From positions 1 to 64,000 of the forward strand of contig JAEUWI010000023.1 in NCBI GenBank assembly GCA_016791475.1: a stretch of 64,000 nt of DNA. The letters are read 5' to 3'. The position numbers and the translations under genes are program-made. This document shows positions 44,347-54,200 of this stretch, piece by piece. Numbering within the stretch: position 1 is the first letter of the stretch; every line of letters begins with the position of its first letter. The notes below the pieces were generated by a model. That model was not told the DNA's origin, did not search any database, and saw only the letters and a list, made by a program, of their open reading frames with translations. This DNA is from Candidatus Hydrogenedentota bacterium. Its GTDB lineage: Bacteria > Hydrogenedentota > Hydrogenedentia > Hydrogenedentales > JAEUWI01.

Positions 44347-46241
44347 ACTGGATCAACGCCATCGCGAACAGCTTCATTGCGCCCCAGGCCTTCTGGTTTC
44401 TGGGGCTGATTCCCCTGCTCGTGCTGCTCTACATTCTCAAGCTGCGCCGATCCGAGGTGATCATCCCCAGCACCATGCTGTGGATGAAGAGCCTCCAGGA
44501 CCTCACGGCCAACGCGCCCTTTCAGAAGCTCCGGCGCAATCTCCTGCTGCTGCTGCAGATTATCATCCTGCTCCTGATCGTATTCGCCTTGACCCGACCC
44601 TTTATTCAGACCAGCGGCATCGAAGGACGCAACCTCTGCCTTCTAGTCGACCACTCCGCGAGCATGCAAACCAGAGAAAACGACAAGAGTCGTCTCGATC
44701 TGGCCAAAGAGGAAGCGCTCAAGATTGTGGAGTCCATGGAGAGCGGCGACCGCGCCATGGTCATCGGCTTCGCCGAGTCCGCCAGCGTCCAGGCCGAACT
44801 CACGAACGACCGTTTTCACCTCCGCAACGCGATCAAAAGCCTGACGGCCCACGACACCCGGAGCAACGTGGAGGATGCGGCCCAAATCATTCGCTCCATC
44901 GCCCCCATCAACCCCGATGTGACCGCTGTCGTATCCAACCTGGAAGTCCTGATGTTCAGCGATGGCAACATCACCGAAGGCGACCGCCTGGCGGCCCTGA
45001 GCGTGCCCATCCAGTACATCCGCATTGGCGAAACCCGATACAACGCGGGCATCATCAATTTCAGCACCCGCGACGCGGACGGTGAGGGCGAAGGGCGCCA
45101 ATGCTTCGTGCAGGTGTACAACGATGCGGGCACCCCACTGGACACCACCCTCACGCTCTATTTCGGCGAAGAGATTCTCGGGGTCGACGAATTGTCCATC
45201 CCGCCCGGCGACACCGATGAGGCCGTGTTCGTCCTGCCCGAGTTGCAAGATGGAATCCTCCGCGCGGAGCTGGATCACGAGGACGCGCTGGCGGTGGACA
45301 ATCGGGCCTGGCTCGCCCTCCAGCAGGACACCTACATCGATGTGCTCATCGCGGGCGGCGCGGACAGCATCGGCGGCGCCATGCTGCGTCATGTATTCTC
45401 GCTCGAGCCGCGCGTACGCCTTTCCGTCACCACGCCGGATCAATACGCGGGCCTCACCGATTCCTTCGATCTGTATGTTTTCGACGGCTGGTCGCCCCCC
45501 ACCCTTCCGGCGGGCGCCCTGATATTTATCAATACTCTGCCGTCGCTTCCGGGTCTCGTCTCCGTGGGCGAGCTCACCAATCCGCCCATCATGGCCCTGG
45601 ACAAAGACCACCCCGTGATGCGATTCACCAATCCCAGCAACGTATCCATCGGCAAAGCGCTCAAAGTCACCCTGCCGGAAGGCGCGCGGACCCTGGTCTC
45701 TACGGACGGCGGCCCACTGGTGGCGGACATCAGCCAGGCCCTCCAACCCATGCTGTTCATTGCCTTCGACATCGGCGACTCCAACTGGCCGCTGCATCTC
45801 TCCTTTCCCCTCTTCATGCAGAACGTACTCGCGTGGGTGCCCGCGACCGGAAGCGGTGGCGAACCCACGCTGGCGACGGGCAGCGCCATCGAAATCCACG
45901 CATTGCCCGAAGTGGCCGAGGCCCACGTCCACACACCGGGCGGTACCGAACAGTCCATCGCCCTCGACCCGCTCCGTCCGGTCTACTTCGCCGCCACCAA
46001 CACCGCAGGACCCTATGAGGTGGAGCGCGGCGAGAACCACCGACATTACGCCCTGAACCTACTCAGCCGCGAAGAATCCACCATTCACCCCGCCGAAACT
46101 CTCGCACTGGGCGACCTCCAAGTTGCCGTCGCCGAGGGACCTGTTACCTTCAACAAAGAACTGTGGCGCTGGCTGCTCCTGGGAGCCCTCGCCGTACTCG
46201 CACTCGAATGGTGGGTGTACACCCGCCGCGCGGAGTTTTGA
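44343..46241 (+). CDS. BatA/VWA-domain membrane protein
   Basis: 632-aa protein with the BatA-type N terminus: a membrane helix (FWFLGLIPLLVLLYILKLRR), a characteristic basic segment, then a second helix (LLLLLQIIILLLIVFALTRP). A VWA domain follows with the metal site LCLLVDHSASMQTRE, DTRSNVEDAAQII and EVLMFSDGNITEGD. The C-terminal half is beta-rich, with a last membrane helix (WLLLGALAVLALEWWVYTRR) near the end. It starts within the DUF58 stop (ATGA). Its stop is followed only 20 bases later by the left arm of an inverted-repeat cassette, which separates it from the rest of the cluster. Confidence 0.85.
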   Translation: MNWINAIANSFIAPQAFWFLGLIPLLVLLYILKLRRSEVIIPSTMLWMKSLQDLTANAPFQKLRRNLLLLLQIIILLLIVFALTRPFIQTSGIEGRNLCLLVDHSASMQTRENDKSRLDLAKEEALKIVESMESGDRAMVIGFAESASVQAELTNDRFHLRNAIKSLTAHDTRSNVEDAAQIIRSIAPINPDVTAVVSNLEVLMFSDGNITEGDRLAALSVPIQYIRIGETRYNAGIINFSTRDADGEGEGRQCFVQVYNDAGTPLDTTLTLYFGEEILGVDELSIPPGDTDEAVFVLPELQDGILRAELDHEDALAVDNRAWLALQQDTYIDVLIAGGADSIGGAMLRHVFSLEPRVRLSVTTPDQYAGLTDSFDLYVFDGWSPPTLPAGALIFINTLPSLPGLVSVGELTNPPIMALDKDHPVMRFTNPSNVSIGKALKVTLPEGARTLVSTDGGPLVADISQALQPMLFIAFDIGDSNWPLHLSFPLFMQNVLAWVPATGSGGEPTLATGSAIEIHALPEVAEAHVHTPGGTEQSIALDPLRPVYFAATNTAGPYEVERGENHRHYALNLLSREESTIHPAETLALGDLQVAVAEGPVTFNKELWRWLLLGALAVLALEWWVYTRRAEF

Positions 46242-46295
46242 TGATGAGCTGGACAGAACGGATTTGACCACGGAGACACGGAAGCACGGAGAAGA

Positions 46296-46344
<49 letters not shown>

Positions 46345-46415
46345 CACAATAGGAACAACCCCTAAAGTAAGTCAGGTAGTACTGGAGAGTGACCATCGAA
46401 CAGAGGAGCGATGAC

Positions 46416-46787
46416 ATGTTGGAAGAGGAACTTACGGAAAACATTATCGGCGGTGCCATTGAGGTTCACAAGTACTGGGGGCCTGGACTTTACGAGCAGA
46501 TCTACGAAAGAAGTCTTTGCCGGGAGTTGCAGCTTCGCGGATTGAAGTACGAACAGCAACTTCATTGTCCCCTGGTATACAAAGGGGAGACGGTGGGAGA
46601 CGAACTCAAGCTCGACCTCTGGGTTGAGCGGCGAGTCATTCTTGAACTGAAGGTCGTGACGGAGCTCATGCCCAAACATGATGCACAAATATTGTCGTAT
46701 ATGCGGCTCACAAAATGTCGTGTGGGCCTCCTTATCAATTTCAATGTGGCGGTACTGAAGGACGGCATCAGGCGCTTCGTACTCTAG
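46416..46787 (+). CDS. GxxExxY protein, predicted PD-(D/E)XK nuclease fold
   Basis: 123-aa protein of the GxxExxY family. The naming motif appears as GPGLYEQIYERSLCREL, and residues ELKLDLWVERRVILELKVV supply the Asp and Glu-x-Lys of a PD-(D/E)XK nuclease core, followed by HDAQILSYMRLT and KCRVGLLINFNV. Family members occur in several to many copies in Planctomycetes, Bacteroidetes and Verrucomicrobia; their function is not known. The ATG at 46416 has AGAGGAG 7 bases upstream; a GTG at 46389 is less likely. The gene is the only cargo of an inverted-repeat cassette inserted in the VWA/ABC cluster. Confidence 0.85.
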   Translation: MLEEELTENIIGGAIEVHKYWGPGLYEQIYERSLCRELQLRGLKYEQQLHCPLVYKGETVGDELKLDLWVERRVILELKVVTELMPKHDAQILSYMRLTKCRVGLLINFNVAVLKDGIRRFVL

Positions 46788-46982
46788 ACACAAGCAATGC
46801 AGCACATTCCATACCCATACAGCACCAGAAACGTCCCGTGGAGCCAGACAACAATGCAGCAACCTCCCAACAATCTCCCACATGAAGGTCTCCTCTCGGA
46901 GTCCGCTGCCAAGTCGCCATGGAACTCCGTGTCGCCGGGTACCCCCCCTCTCTCTTCTCTTCTCCGTGCCTCCGTGTGCTCC

Positions 46983-49673
46983 GTGGTCAAATCAATTTCT
47001 CCCTGCCCTGTCGGATTTTCCCTGCTTCAAGCTATTCTCTTCCTCACTCCCCTCCTCGCCCTCGTGCCCGCCGCGGCCCAGGACGACACGCCGGACGAGA
47101 CCATCCTCATCGACCTTACGATCAACCATGGCGTGGCCTACCGCGAGGGCACCTGGGTGCCGGTGGATGTGTTCATCAACAACACCGAGCGCGATATCGA
47201 GGGCTTCGTCGAAGTCACCACCTACGACTTCAGCAGCGAGCGCCTCAGCCCCGTCTACCGCGTTCCGGCCCTTTCTCCGAAGGGCTCCCGCAAACATTTC
47301 CGGCTCTACTGCAAGCTCCAACAGGCCAGCCGCGTCGAGGTCCAGCTTTACCACGGCAACCGCGCGGCGGTTCCCGTGCCCACCTGGGTCAATGTGGCGC
47401 CCATCGAGCGAAGGGACTATCTGGGCCTGGTGCTCGACAACAACCACCACGATTACGGGTTTCTCAGCAGCGAGCAGGTTATTGGCAAGACCGAGGTGCG
47501 CTTTCACCGTGAGGGGTTGAACACCGATCAGCTTGGCCTGCTGGCGGATCGCCTGCCCTGCTACACGGCCTTCGATCTGATCGTGATGGGCGATATCGAC
47601 CCGGAGCGCATCGCCCCGGAGCACCGCGCGCTGCTCCAGCAGTACGTGGAACTGGGCGGCACCCTGGCCATCAGCCTGGGGGAGAACGCCGCGCGCTACA
47701 AGGGCTCGTGGCTTGAGCCGCTCATGGGCGTCGTCATCGGCGAGAACACTTTCACCCCCGAGGATACGCTGGCCAGCCAGGCCTTCGGCAGAGCGGGCGT
47801 GGCAAAGCGCGAAGGCATGGTCACCGCCCTCTCGCCCGCGGGGGAAAAGGTTCAAGCCATCGGAAGCAACTTCACCCTCGGCGCCTTGAACCCGGTGGGT
47901 AACGGACGCGTCGCCACCTTCACCATCGATACCGTCAGCGGACTGATGCACAATGATCCGGACTTCCTCCGCGTCTGGAATGACCTCCTGAGCCGAAGCA
48001 TCATGGACCGGCCACTGAACCTTCCCGCAGTGATTGATGCCGCGGTACAACGCCTCCCCGCCCTCGCCGGTGTGAAGCTCTTTCCCGTTTCCTCGGTCAT
48101 CACCTACCTCCTCCTGTATTTCTTCATCGCCATCGTCGGCAATTGGTTCTTCTGGAACTGGATGAAGCGTCGCGAGATGGCCTGGGTCTGCCTGGTCTTC
48201 TTCTCGCTCGCGTTCACGAGCTACGCGATGATCTTCGGCACCCAGGGCCGCGCGCGGAGCACGAAACTGGAGCAACTGGAGATTCTCGAAGTCAGCGCCA
48301 ATTCCACCCGCGCGACTCTCCATGGCGTCACGGGCCTCCTCGCCAAGGGCAGTGGACGCTTTGAAGGTACCCTCATACATCCCCAGACCCTCGCGTCCGA
48401 CGTCGTGTCCACCGTGTACACGCCCGACGGCGTCACCTTTGGCTCTCAGAGCCAGTCGCCCTTTCAATTTGTTCAGGGAGAACCGGGCACGGTTCAGAAT
48501 GTCGCCGTGGGCGCGAGTGAAATGCGCTTCCTCCAGACCCAGGCGCCCCTCGACCTGTCCGGAACGCTGGAGGCGGACCTCGAAGAGGCGGATGGCAAGC
48601 TCAGGGGCACGATTCAGAACAAGACGGGACTGCTCCTCGGCCCCGCCATGCTGGTCTACAATGGTCGGGGAATGGCCCTCACATTGCCGGACGGCACGAA
48701 GAACGTCGATTTCAATCTGAAGGAGTTTCGCGGTCCTCGATCTGCAGTTTGGCAGCTCTCCCCCAACGATGCGATGACCGTCCCGGCTCTTTTCGAGCTT
48801 CAGGAGCGCAGCCAATTCTCCCAGTTTCTCTCTGAGATACCCCAATGGCTCTTCTCCGGCAATGGCTCGTCCCCGCCTCCCTGTCTGGTCGCGTGGGTGA
48901 ACGCCCCACCCGTGGGGAGCATCGATCTCGGCACGTCCGCCGACGATGACCTCGGCGCGACCCTGGCCGTGATGTGGCTCAATGTGCGGCCGGAAAGCGC
49001 GAATGGGGAAGTGAGTCTGGCCGTGGAATTGCGGGACCCGCAGTTCGCGCAGGCGAATTATTATCCCATGATGCAGACGATGGGCGGGCGGGGAATGACG
49101 GATACCGCTTTTCCCGACGGATTGCCCCTTACGCCCGACGACTGGAGTCGGAAGGCCCGGGCCATCAACCTCGGCGAATTCTGGACGGTCAACGTTACCC
49201 TTCCCACCTGGGTCCGCGCGTCGGACGACTACCTGCTCCAATTCGAAATCGTGACGGCGAATGCCTCGTATGCTTCGGAGACCGGAGGGCGTCGCCGCTC
49301 CAACCTGGGGATTGAGGAATACCCCCACGCAGCCTGCGAAGCGACGACAACCACCTCCGGCCAGCGCACGGTGACGCTGCGTCTGAGCGATATGGAAAAT
49401 CAGGAGCTGGAAATGCCCGGTCCGGCGGCCACCACAACCCCGCTGGAGAACAACGTTGTTCTGACGAGAGAGACCTATACGGTCGACGATTGGAAGGCGT
49501 GGTTACAGCCCCGTTCGTCAACCATCGCCCTGAAAGCCCAGGCCACCACCCTGGACGGCGGCACCGATCCGGTTGAGCTCACCCGGACGCGCGCGACGGC
49601 TCAGAACGCACACTATCACGCCTACATCGCCGCCCGCCTTGTCAAGCGCACACCCTCAACGGTTGGAGAATAA
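46983..49673 (+). CDS. Large membrane protein of the VWA/ABC cluster
   Basis: Protein of about 896 aa that I cannot name. From a GTG at 46983 it opens a good signal peptide (VKSISPCPVGFSLLQAILFL, then TPLLALVPAAAQ). A beta-rich exported half (TILIDLTINHGVAYREGTWV; PTWVNVAPIERRDYLGLVLD) contains a GATase-like segment (FDLIVMGDIDPERIAP, ELGGTLAISLGENAARY). Two or three membrane helices lie near the middle (VITYLLLYFFIAIVGNWFFW, WVCLVFFSLAFTSYAMIFG), followed by another exported beta domain. The frame is open from 46797, but that part is the cassette end, and no ribosome site precedes any candidate start, so translation initiation is uncertain. It ends 5 bases before the ABC ATPase gene. Confidence 0.65.
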   Translation: MVKSISPCPVGFSLLQAILFLTPLLALVPAAAQDDTPDETILIDLTINHGVAYREGTWVPVDVFINNTERDIEGFVEVTTYDFSSERLSPVYRVPALSPKGSRKHFRLYCKLQQASRVEVQLYHGNRAAVPVPTWVNVAPIERRDYLGLVLDNNHHDYGFLSSEQVIGKTEVRFHREGLNTDQLGLLADRLPCYTAFDLIVMGDIDPERIAPEHRALLQQYVELGGTLAISLGENAARYKGSWLEPLMGVVIGENTFTPEDTLASQAFGRAGVAKREGMVTALSPAGEKVQAIGSNFTLGALNPVGNGRVATFTIDTVSGLMHNDPDFLRVWNDLLSRSIMDRPLNLPAVIDAAVQRLPALAGVKLFPVSSVITYLLLYFFIAIVGNWFFWNWMKRREMAWVCLVFFSLAFTSYAMIFGTQGRARSTKLEQLEILEVSANSTRATLHGVTGLLAKGSGRFEGTLIHPQTLASDVVSTVYTPDGVTFGSQSQSPFQFVQGEPGTVQNVAVGASEMRFLQTQAPLDLSGTLEADLEEADGKLRGTIQNKTGLLLGPAMLVYNGRGMALTLPDGTKNVDFNLKEFRGPRSAVWQLSPNDAMTVPALFELQERSQFSQFLSEIPQWLFSGNGSSPPPCLVAWVNAPPVGSIDLGTSADDDLGATLAVMWLNVRPESANGEVSLAVELRDPQFAQANYYPMMQTMGGRGMTDTAFPDGLPLTPDDWSRKARAINLGEFWTVNVTLPTWVRASDDYLLQFEIVTANASYASETGGRRRSNLGIEEYPHAACEATTTTSGQRTVTLRLSDMENQELEMPGPAATTTPLENNVVLTRETYTVDDWKAWLQPRSSTIALKAQATTLDGGTDPVELTRTRATAQNAHYHAYIAARLVKRTPSTVGE

Positions 49674-49678
49674 TACCC

Positions 49679-50608
49679 ATGGCCATGATTGAAACCATCA
49701 ACCTGACCAAAAACTACAACAAGTTTGAGGCGCTCAAGGGCCTCAATCTGCAGATCGAAAAGGGCGACATCTTCGGCTTCATCGGGCCCAACGGGGCGGG
49801 AAAAACGACGACCATCCGCATCCTCTCCACGCTGTTAACGCCCACGGCGGGCCGGGCCACGATTAACGGCATCGACGTGATGCGGAACCCGTATGAGATC
49901 AAGAAGATCATCGGCTATATGCCCGATTCCTTCGGCGTATACGACGGCATGCGTCTCCGCGAATACCTTGATTTCTTCGGTGCGGCCTACAAGATTCCGA
50001 GCAAGCAGCGCCGCGCGATTATTGACGACGTGCTTACCCTCACCGACATGACGAGCCGCGCCGACGACTACGTGAGCGCCTTCTCCCGGGGCATGAAGCA
50101 GCGTTGCTGCCTGGCGAAGACGCTGATTCACGATCCCCAGGTGCTCCTCCTCGATGAACCCGCGAGCGGCCTCGACCCCCGCGCCCGCATCGAGATCAAG
50201 GAACTCCTCAAGGCCCTGCGCGACATGGGCAAAACCATCCTCATCTCCTCCCATATCCTCTCGGAACTGGGCGACATGTGCACGAAGATCGGCATCATCG
50301 AGCGGGGAACACTTCTGGCCTTCGGCAATCACAAAGAGATTCTTCGCAGCATGCGCCAGAACAAGGAGGTGCGCCTTCAGGTTCTCGACGGCGCGGACAA
50401 GGCCGCGGCCGTCCTCGCGGAGTTTCCCGGCATCGACAACGTAGAGCACGCGGGGAACGAATTCCAGATGGAGACCGCCATGAGCAACGAAGAGCTCGCA
50501 GGCGTCCTCACGAAGCTGGTGCAGGAAGGCGTGCGCGTGCTGTCCTTCAGCGAGCAGGAGGGAACGCTGGAAGATGTCTTCCTCCATGTGACCAAGGGCG
50601 GGATCTGA
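49679..50608 (+). CDS. ABC-2 type transporter ATP-binding protein
   Basis: 309-aa ABC ATPase of the NatA/CcmA type. Walker A is GFIGPNGAGKTTTIRIL (near residue 40), Q-loop in IGYMPDSFGVYDGM, the signature FSRGMKQRCCLAKTL (a natural variant of LSGGQ), Walker B VLLLDEPASGLDPRAR and H-loop ILISSHILSELGDM. A C-terminal extension of about 75 residues (VQEGVRVLSFSEQEGTLEDV) matches exporters of this class. GGAGAA precedes the ATG. It should energise the permeases that follow at once (2-base gap). Export of a lipid, polysaccharide or protein is plausible, but the substrate is unknown. Confidence 0.9.
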   Translation: MAMIETINLTKNYNKFEALKGLNLQIEKGDIFGFIGPNGAGKTTTIRILSTLLTPTAGRATINGIDVMRNPYEIKKIIGYMPDSFGVYDGMRLREYLDFFGAAYKIPSKQRRAIIDDVLTLTDMTSRADDYVSAFSRGMKQRCCLAKTLIHDPQVLLLDEPASGLDPRARIEIKELLKALRDMGKTILISSHILSELGDMCTKIGIIERGTLLAFGNHKEILRSMRQNKEVRLQVLDGADKAAAVLAEFPGIDNVEHAGNEFQMETAMSNEELAGVLTKLVQEGVRVLSFSEQEGTLEDVFLHVTKGGI

Positions 50609-50610
50609 GC

Positions 50611-52365
50611 ATGACCGCTTCCCCCGCCCTGGCCGTAATCAAGCGCGAACTCCTCACGGGCCTGCGCAGTCCCAAGCCTTTTCTCTTCCTGGCGGTGCTG
50701 CTGCTGATCATGATCTCGGCCCTCGTTTTCATGCTCGGCATCGTGGCGCAGGAAATGGTCCGCTATGGGGGAAGCATTTCCATCCGGGATGTCCGCAGCC
50801 TTTTCATGGTCTTCTCCTTCGGCCTCTATTTTAGCGCCATGCTGCTGGTGCCGCCCATGGCCGCCGTGTCCATCTGCGTGGAGAAGCAGCAGGACAGCTA
50901 CGACCTGCTGCGGATGACCTATATCAGCCCCTTTGCCCTGGCCCTGGCCAAGCTCTTCAACGTCCTCGGCATCTACAGCCTGGTCGCCATCGCCACCCTG
51001 CCCCTGGTCGGCGTTTTCTTCTTTCTCGTGGGCATCGACTGGCCCCAGTTCGTCCAATCGGCGCTGATTATCGCCCTTTCGGCCCTGTCCTCCGCCGTCA
51101 TCGGGCTCGCCTGCTCCGCGAAGTTCTATCGCACCCTGCCCGCCATCATGACGACCTACGCCATCGGATTTCTGCTCCAGGGCGGCATTCTTCTGCTCTT
51201 TGCCCTCGTGACCGAGGTGCTCTGGCCCTATACCTGGCTCAGTTCCCTTTTCAATCGCTTCGGGGAGGAGATTGTGGCCACGCTCTGCCCCATGTTCGCG
51301 CTCGTCGTCCTGGCGGAGGGTCGACTATCCGTCGTAATTCTTGGGGCGAGTATCTTCTATCAGTTCGCCATCATCGTCGTCGGCCTGAGGATCGCCCTGA
51401 GCATCCTGCGCAGACCCGCCGAACCCATGAAGGTGGACCAGGAAAAGCCCATCGACGATCAGGCGGTGCTTCAGGCGCGGCGTAAGAGTTTCCCGTACTA
51501 CCTCATCGATCCGCGCCGACGCCGTGCGATGATCCCCGATGGCGCCAATCCGCTCTACCACAAGGAACTGCAGACCGGCCTCCTGGGCAAGGGCACCTTC
51601 AGTGTGCGCATCTTCTATGGCTTTACCATCTTCTGTCTCGTCGTGTCGATCTTTGCCGTCGTCGGCGGCGATTTCGGCATTCGCGATATTTCCGCCTTCA
51701 TCGGGTGGCCCATACTGATCGACACCCTCCTCATCCTCATCCTGACCCCGTCGCTCGTCGCCATGGGCATGTCGAAGGAGCACGAGTGGGGCAATCTGGA
51801 CATGCTCCGTATGACGCTGCTGGAACCGCGGCAGATCATCAATGGAAAATTTCGCACGGGCATGTATACCGCGCTGATTCCCGTGACGGCCGCCGTGCTC
51901 GGGAGCATCCCGCTGGGGGTATTCGGTTGGCACTCGGGCGAGGCCTGGGCCGCCGGCATAACGGGTTTCGGCACGATGATCATCTGTGTGTTGTACGTTC
52001 TCGCCATCACGCTCACGGCCACGGCAACCTGCAAGCGCGGCGTGACGGCGCTGCTGCTGGGCTATGGCGCCAGCATCGGCGCGCTGGTGCTCCTTCCCCT
52101 GACGCTGCTGGTGTTTCTCTATGCGGGTCGGACCTACACGCGAAATTTCAATGTCATCGGAGATTTCGAAGAGCACTTGATTTCCTTCACCTCGCCACTC
52201 TCGGCACAGCTCGCCAATCTGGAAAACACCGGCTACTACAACAACAACTCGATGTTCAGCCTGTACTGGCTCGCGAACAGCCTCTTCTTCGCCCTCGTGA
52301 CCCTGGCGCTCTTCCGCTTCGCCGGACGCCGCCTCGCGCGGCACCTCCAGAAGGGAGTCGGATAA
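50611..52365 (+). CDS. ABC-2 type transporter permease (large)
   Basis: 584-aa membrane protein starting 2 bases after the ATPase gene. It opens with LAVIKRELLTGLRSPKPFLF, the conserved amphipathic start of this permease group, and has about 12 helices in two halves (LAVLLLIMISALVFMLGIV, FNVLGIYSLVAIATLPLVGV, IICVLYVLAITLTATATC, ASIGALVLLPLTLLVFLYAG). A soluble linker (EPMKVDQEKPIDDQAVLQAR) divides the halves, and each repeats the PHYHKELQ/RREL-type motif (NPLYHKELQTGLLGKG), as in fused permeases. The ribosome site is weak, fitting translational coupling. Confidence 0.85.
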   Translation: MTASPALAVIKRELLTGLRSPKPFLFLAVLLLIMISALVFMLGIVAQEMVRYGGSISIRDVRSLFMVFSFGLYFSAMLLVPPMAAVSICVEKQQDSYDLLRMTYISPFALALAKLFNVLGIYSLVAIATLPLVGVFFFLVGIDWPQFVQSALIIALSALSSAVIGLACSAKFYRTLPAIMTTYAIGFLLQGGILLLFALVTEVLWPYTWLSSLFNRFGEEIVATLCPMFALVVLAEGRLSVVILGASIFYQFAIIVVGLRIALSILRRPAEPMKVDQEKPIDDQAVLQARRKSFPYYLIDPRRRRAMIPDGANPLYHKELQTGLLGKGTFSVRIFYGFTIFCLVVSIFAVVGGDFGIRDISAFIGWPILIDTLLILILTPSLVAMGMSKEHEWGNLDMLRMTLLEPRQIINGKFRTGMYTALIPVTAAVLGSIPLGVFGWHSGEAWAAGITGFGTMIICVLYVLAITLTATATCKRGVTALLLGYGASIGALVLLPLTLLVFLYAGRTYTRNFNVIGDFEEHLISFTSPLSAQLANLENTGYYNNNSMFSLYWLANSLFFALVTLALFRFAGRRLARHLQKGVG

Positions 52366-52370
52366 GCTTC

Positions 52371-53969
52371 ATGGGCCGTCCCGTCATCCAATTTTCCCTG
52401 TTGGACTGGGCGACTACGCCCATGACCGCGATTGTGTGGCGCGAGCTTCTGACGACGCTTCGCCAGCGGCGTTACGGTTACCTGCTGATCACCGCCGCGG
52501 CAACTGAGCTCATGGTTGCCTTCGGCGCCCTGCTTTCGTTGGCGGAACACAAATCGACACCGGTCGTCGCCATCGCCACCGTGCTTACCGTTCAATTCAG
52601 CACGCTGCTGCTCGTGGTCTTCCTGGTTGTCCCCGCCCTGGCCGCCATGAGCCTGGCCGCGGAACGGCACCAGCAGACCGATGACCTCCTCCGCACCGCC
52701 CTTTTCCACCCCGCCACGGTGGTCGCGGGAAAGCTCCTGGCCGTCCTCGCCGTCTTCGTGTTCTTTCACGTCGCCCTGCTGCCTCTGGGCGCGTTTGTGT
52801 ACTTCTTCGCGGGCATCGAGCTGCGCAGCATCTATCAGTCCACGCTGATGCTCTATGGAACCGCTCTAGCCCACGCCCTGATTGGTATCTCCCTCTCCCA
52901 TGTCATGGAAAGTCCCAGCCGCACCATCGTGGCATCCTACACCTGCGTCGCGCTGATCTATGCGGTACCCGCGCTACGCTACGTGTGGACCGGCGTCCCC
53001 GTGCCGCCCGCCAATCCCGTCACCCTGCTGATGGGGATAGTCTCCAGCGACGCCGACTGGTGGGACTGCCTGGCCCTCGCCAGGTTCCAGACGACGGGCG
53101 TCCTTCTTGTTGTCGTCGCCAGTCTCGTCGCAGGAAGGCTTGCGCGGCTGCCCGTGTTCAAAATGGCCGCTGCCAGGGGAAAGAATCGCCTGACCCACGG
53201 CCCGATCCCAGACTGGGGAAGCCCCATGTATCATCGCGAACGCCGCCGCGCCCGGCTGAACCGTCCCGCTTCGGCGCTGGCCGCTTTCTTTCTCTGCGCC
53301 GCCTTCGCCGCATGTTTTGACCGGTGGTCACTCGTCCGAATGGGCTGGACTGTGGATTCCTTCGACGCTGGCGCGGCCTTGCTCTATCTGCTTGTTCCCC
53401 TTATCGTGGTGGAACGTTGTGGCCGGGAAATGGACCCGGAGACGCTCCGCCACCTCAGGATGACCATCGAGGGATCGGATAGAGTCTTGAATGGCCTTGC
53501 GGCGGCCATGTTTGTCTCGCTGTTACCGGTCATAGTCGGGTTCATGGTGGGCGGCGGACTTCCCCGCATGCTCCCGGGCCAGGAGGCATTCACCGCAGTC
53601 CTTGCGCGAGGCGCCGATCCAGATGCCGTCATCTACAAGGTCGTGCTTCTGGCTCCCAGAACGATTTTCGTCATTGTAATCAGCCTCATGTGCGTTCGCT
53701 TTCGGGAGCCAAGCACGACGGACTTCGCCGTATCGCTGACCGCCATCTACGTGATGATTGCCGTGGGCGATGTCGTGCTTCGATTCGTGATGGATTCTAC
53801 GGGGGAGCTGGCGGCCATGGAAACGCTTTATACCAGTCTGGGCGTCACCGGCATAGTCCTGCTCTTCTCACTGGTTCCCCTGCTGTTCGCCCAGACGCGC
53901 TTCGATGAAGTCTTCGATACCGGCTATGTGCCCTACCGGCCAGAGGGATGGGAGCACAAGCCCGAATGA
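52371..53969 (+). CDS. ABC-2 type transporter permease, second copy
   Basis: 532-aa paralogue of the preceding permease. It begins with TTPMTAIVWRELLTTLRQRR, has about 12 helices (FSTLLLVVFLVVPALAAMSL, LLAVLAVFVFFHVALLPLGA, TLYTSLGVTGIVLLFSLVPL) and the internal motif PDWGSPMYHRERRRARLNRP marking the second half. It starts 5 bases after the previous stop. Its own stop overlaps an ATG (ATGA, 53966-53969) that begins the truncated third permease. Presumably it works with the ATPase at 49679 as heteromeric or alternative partner. Confidence 0.85.
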   Translation: MGRPVIQFSLLDWATTPMTAIVWRELLTTLRQRRYGYLLITAAATELMVAFGALLSLAEHKSTPVVAIATVLTVQFSTLLLVVFLVVPALAAMSLAAERHQQTDDLLRTALFHPATVVAGKLLAVLAVFVFFHVALLPLGAFVYFFAGIELRSIYQSTLMLYGTALAHALIGISLSHVMESPSRTIVASYTCVALIYAVPALRYVWTGVPVPPANPVTLLMGIVSSDADWWDCLALARFQTTGVLLVVVASLVAGRLARLPVFKMAAARGKNRLTHGPIPDWGSPMYHRERRRARLNRPASALAAFFLCAAFAACFDRWSLVRMGWTVDSFDAGAALLYLLVPLIVVERCGREMDPETLRHLRMTIEGSDRVLNGLAAAMFVSLLPVIVGFMVGGGLPRMLPGQEAFTAVLARGADPDAVIYKVVLLAPRTIFVIVISLMCVRFREPSTTDFAVSLTAIYVMIAVGDVVLRFVMDSTGELAAMETLYTSLGVTGIVLLFSLVPLLFAQTRFDEVFDTGYVPYRPEGWEHKPE

Positions 53970-54112
53970 AGGAACGCGCACCCTCCCTAACGATGACCAT
54001 CATCAAGCGGGAACTTCTCACCGGACTCCGGAGCTGGAAAAGTTTTATCCGGGTCCTGATCCCGCACCTAAGTCTCGCCAGCCTGGATAATCTCCCGGCT
54101 TCGCCGGGGTGA
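53966..54112 (+). pseudogene. Truncated third ABC permease gene (5' end only)
   Basis: The ATG at 53966 overlaps the previous stop and reads MKERAPSLTMTIIKRELLTG, then LRSWKSFIRVLI, plainly the same N terminus as the permease at 50611 (IKRELLTGLRSPKPFLF). After about 30 codons similarity ends and the frame closes at 54112, in a sequence with a CCCGGC-TTC-GCCGGG hairpin (54094-54108). The rest of the roughly 550-codon gene is absent. The next genes are an unrelated, AT-richer defence-like pair, so a replacement or insertion event probably removed it. Confidence 0.75.
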
Positions 54113-54121
54113 TTCGACTGC

Positions 54122-54151
54122 TTACAACCACGGGGCCATTTGTATTACAAT
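54122..54151 (+). promoter_or_regulatory. Candidate promoter of the AAA/DUF4276 pair
   Basis: TTACAA (54122-54127) and TACAAT (54146-54151) are 18 bases apart and about 50 bases upstream of the ATPase start. The -10 overlaps a small dyad TTGTA-T-TACAA. The match to consensus is moderate. Confidence 0.35.
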
Positions 54152-54200
54152 CTTCGTGTGACCAAGACGGTCGCCCCACAGCGTGACAGGAACAGGCCCG

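Noticed and set aside
46797-46982. N-terminal 62 codons before the large membrane protein
   Set aside because: They cover the cassette end, including its repeat arm, and place the signal peptide far from the N terminus.
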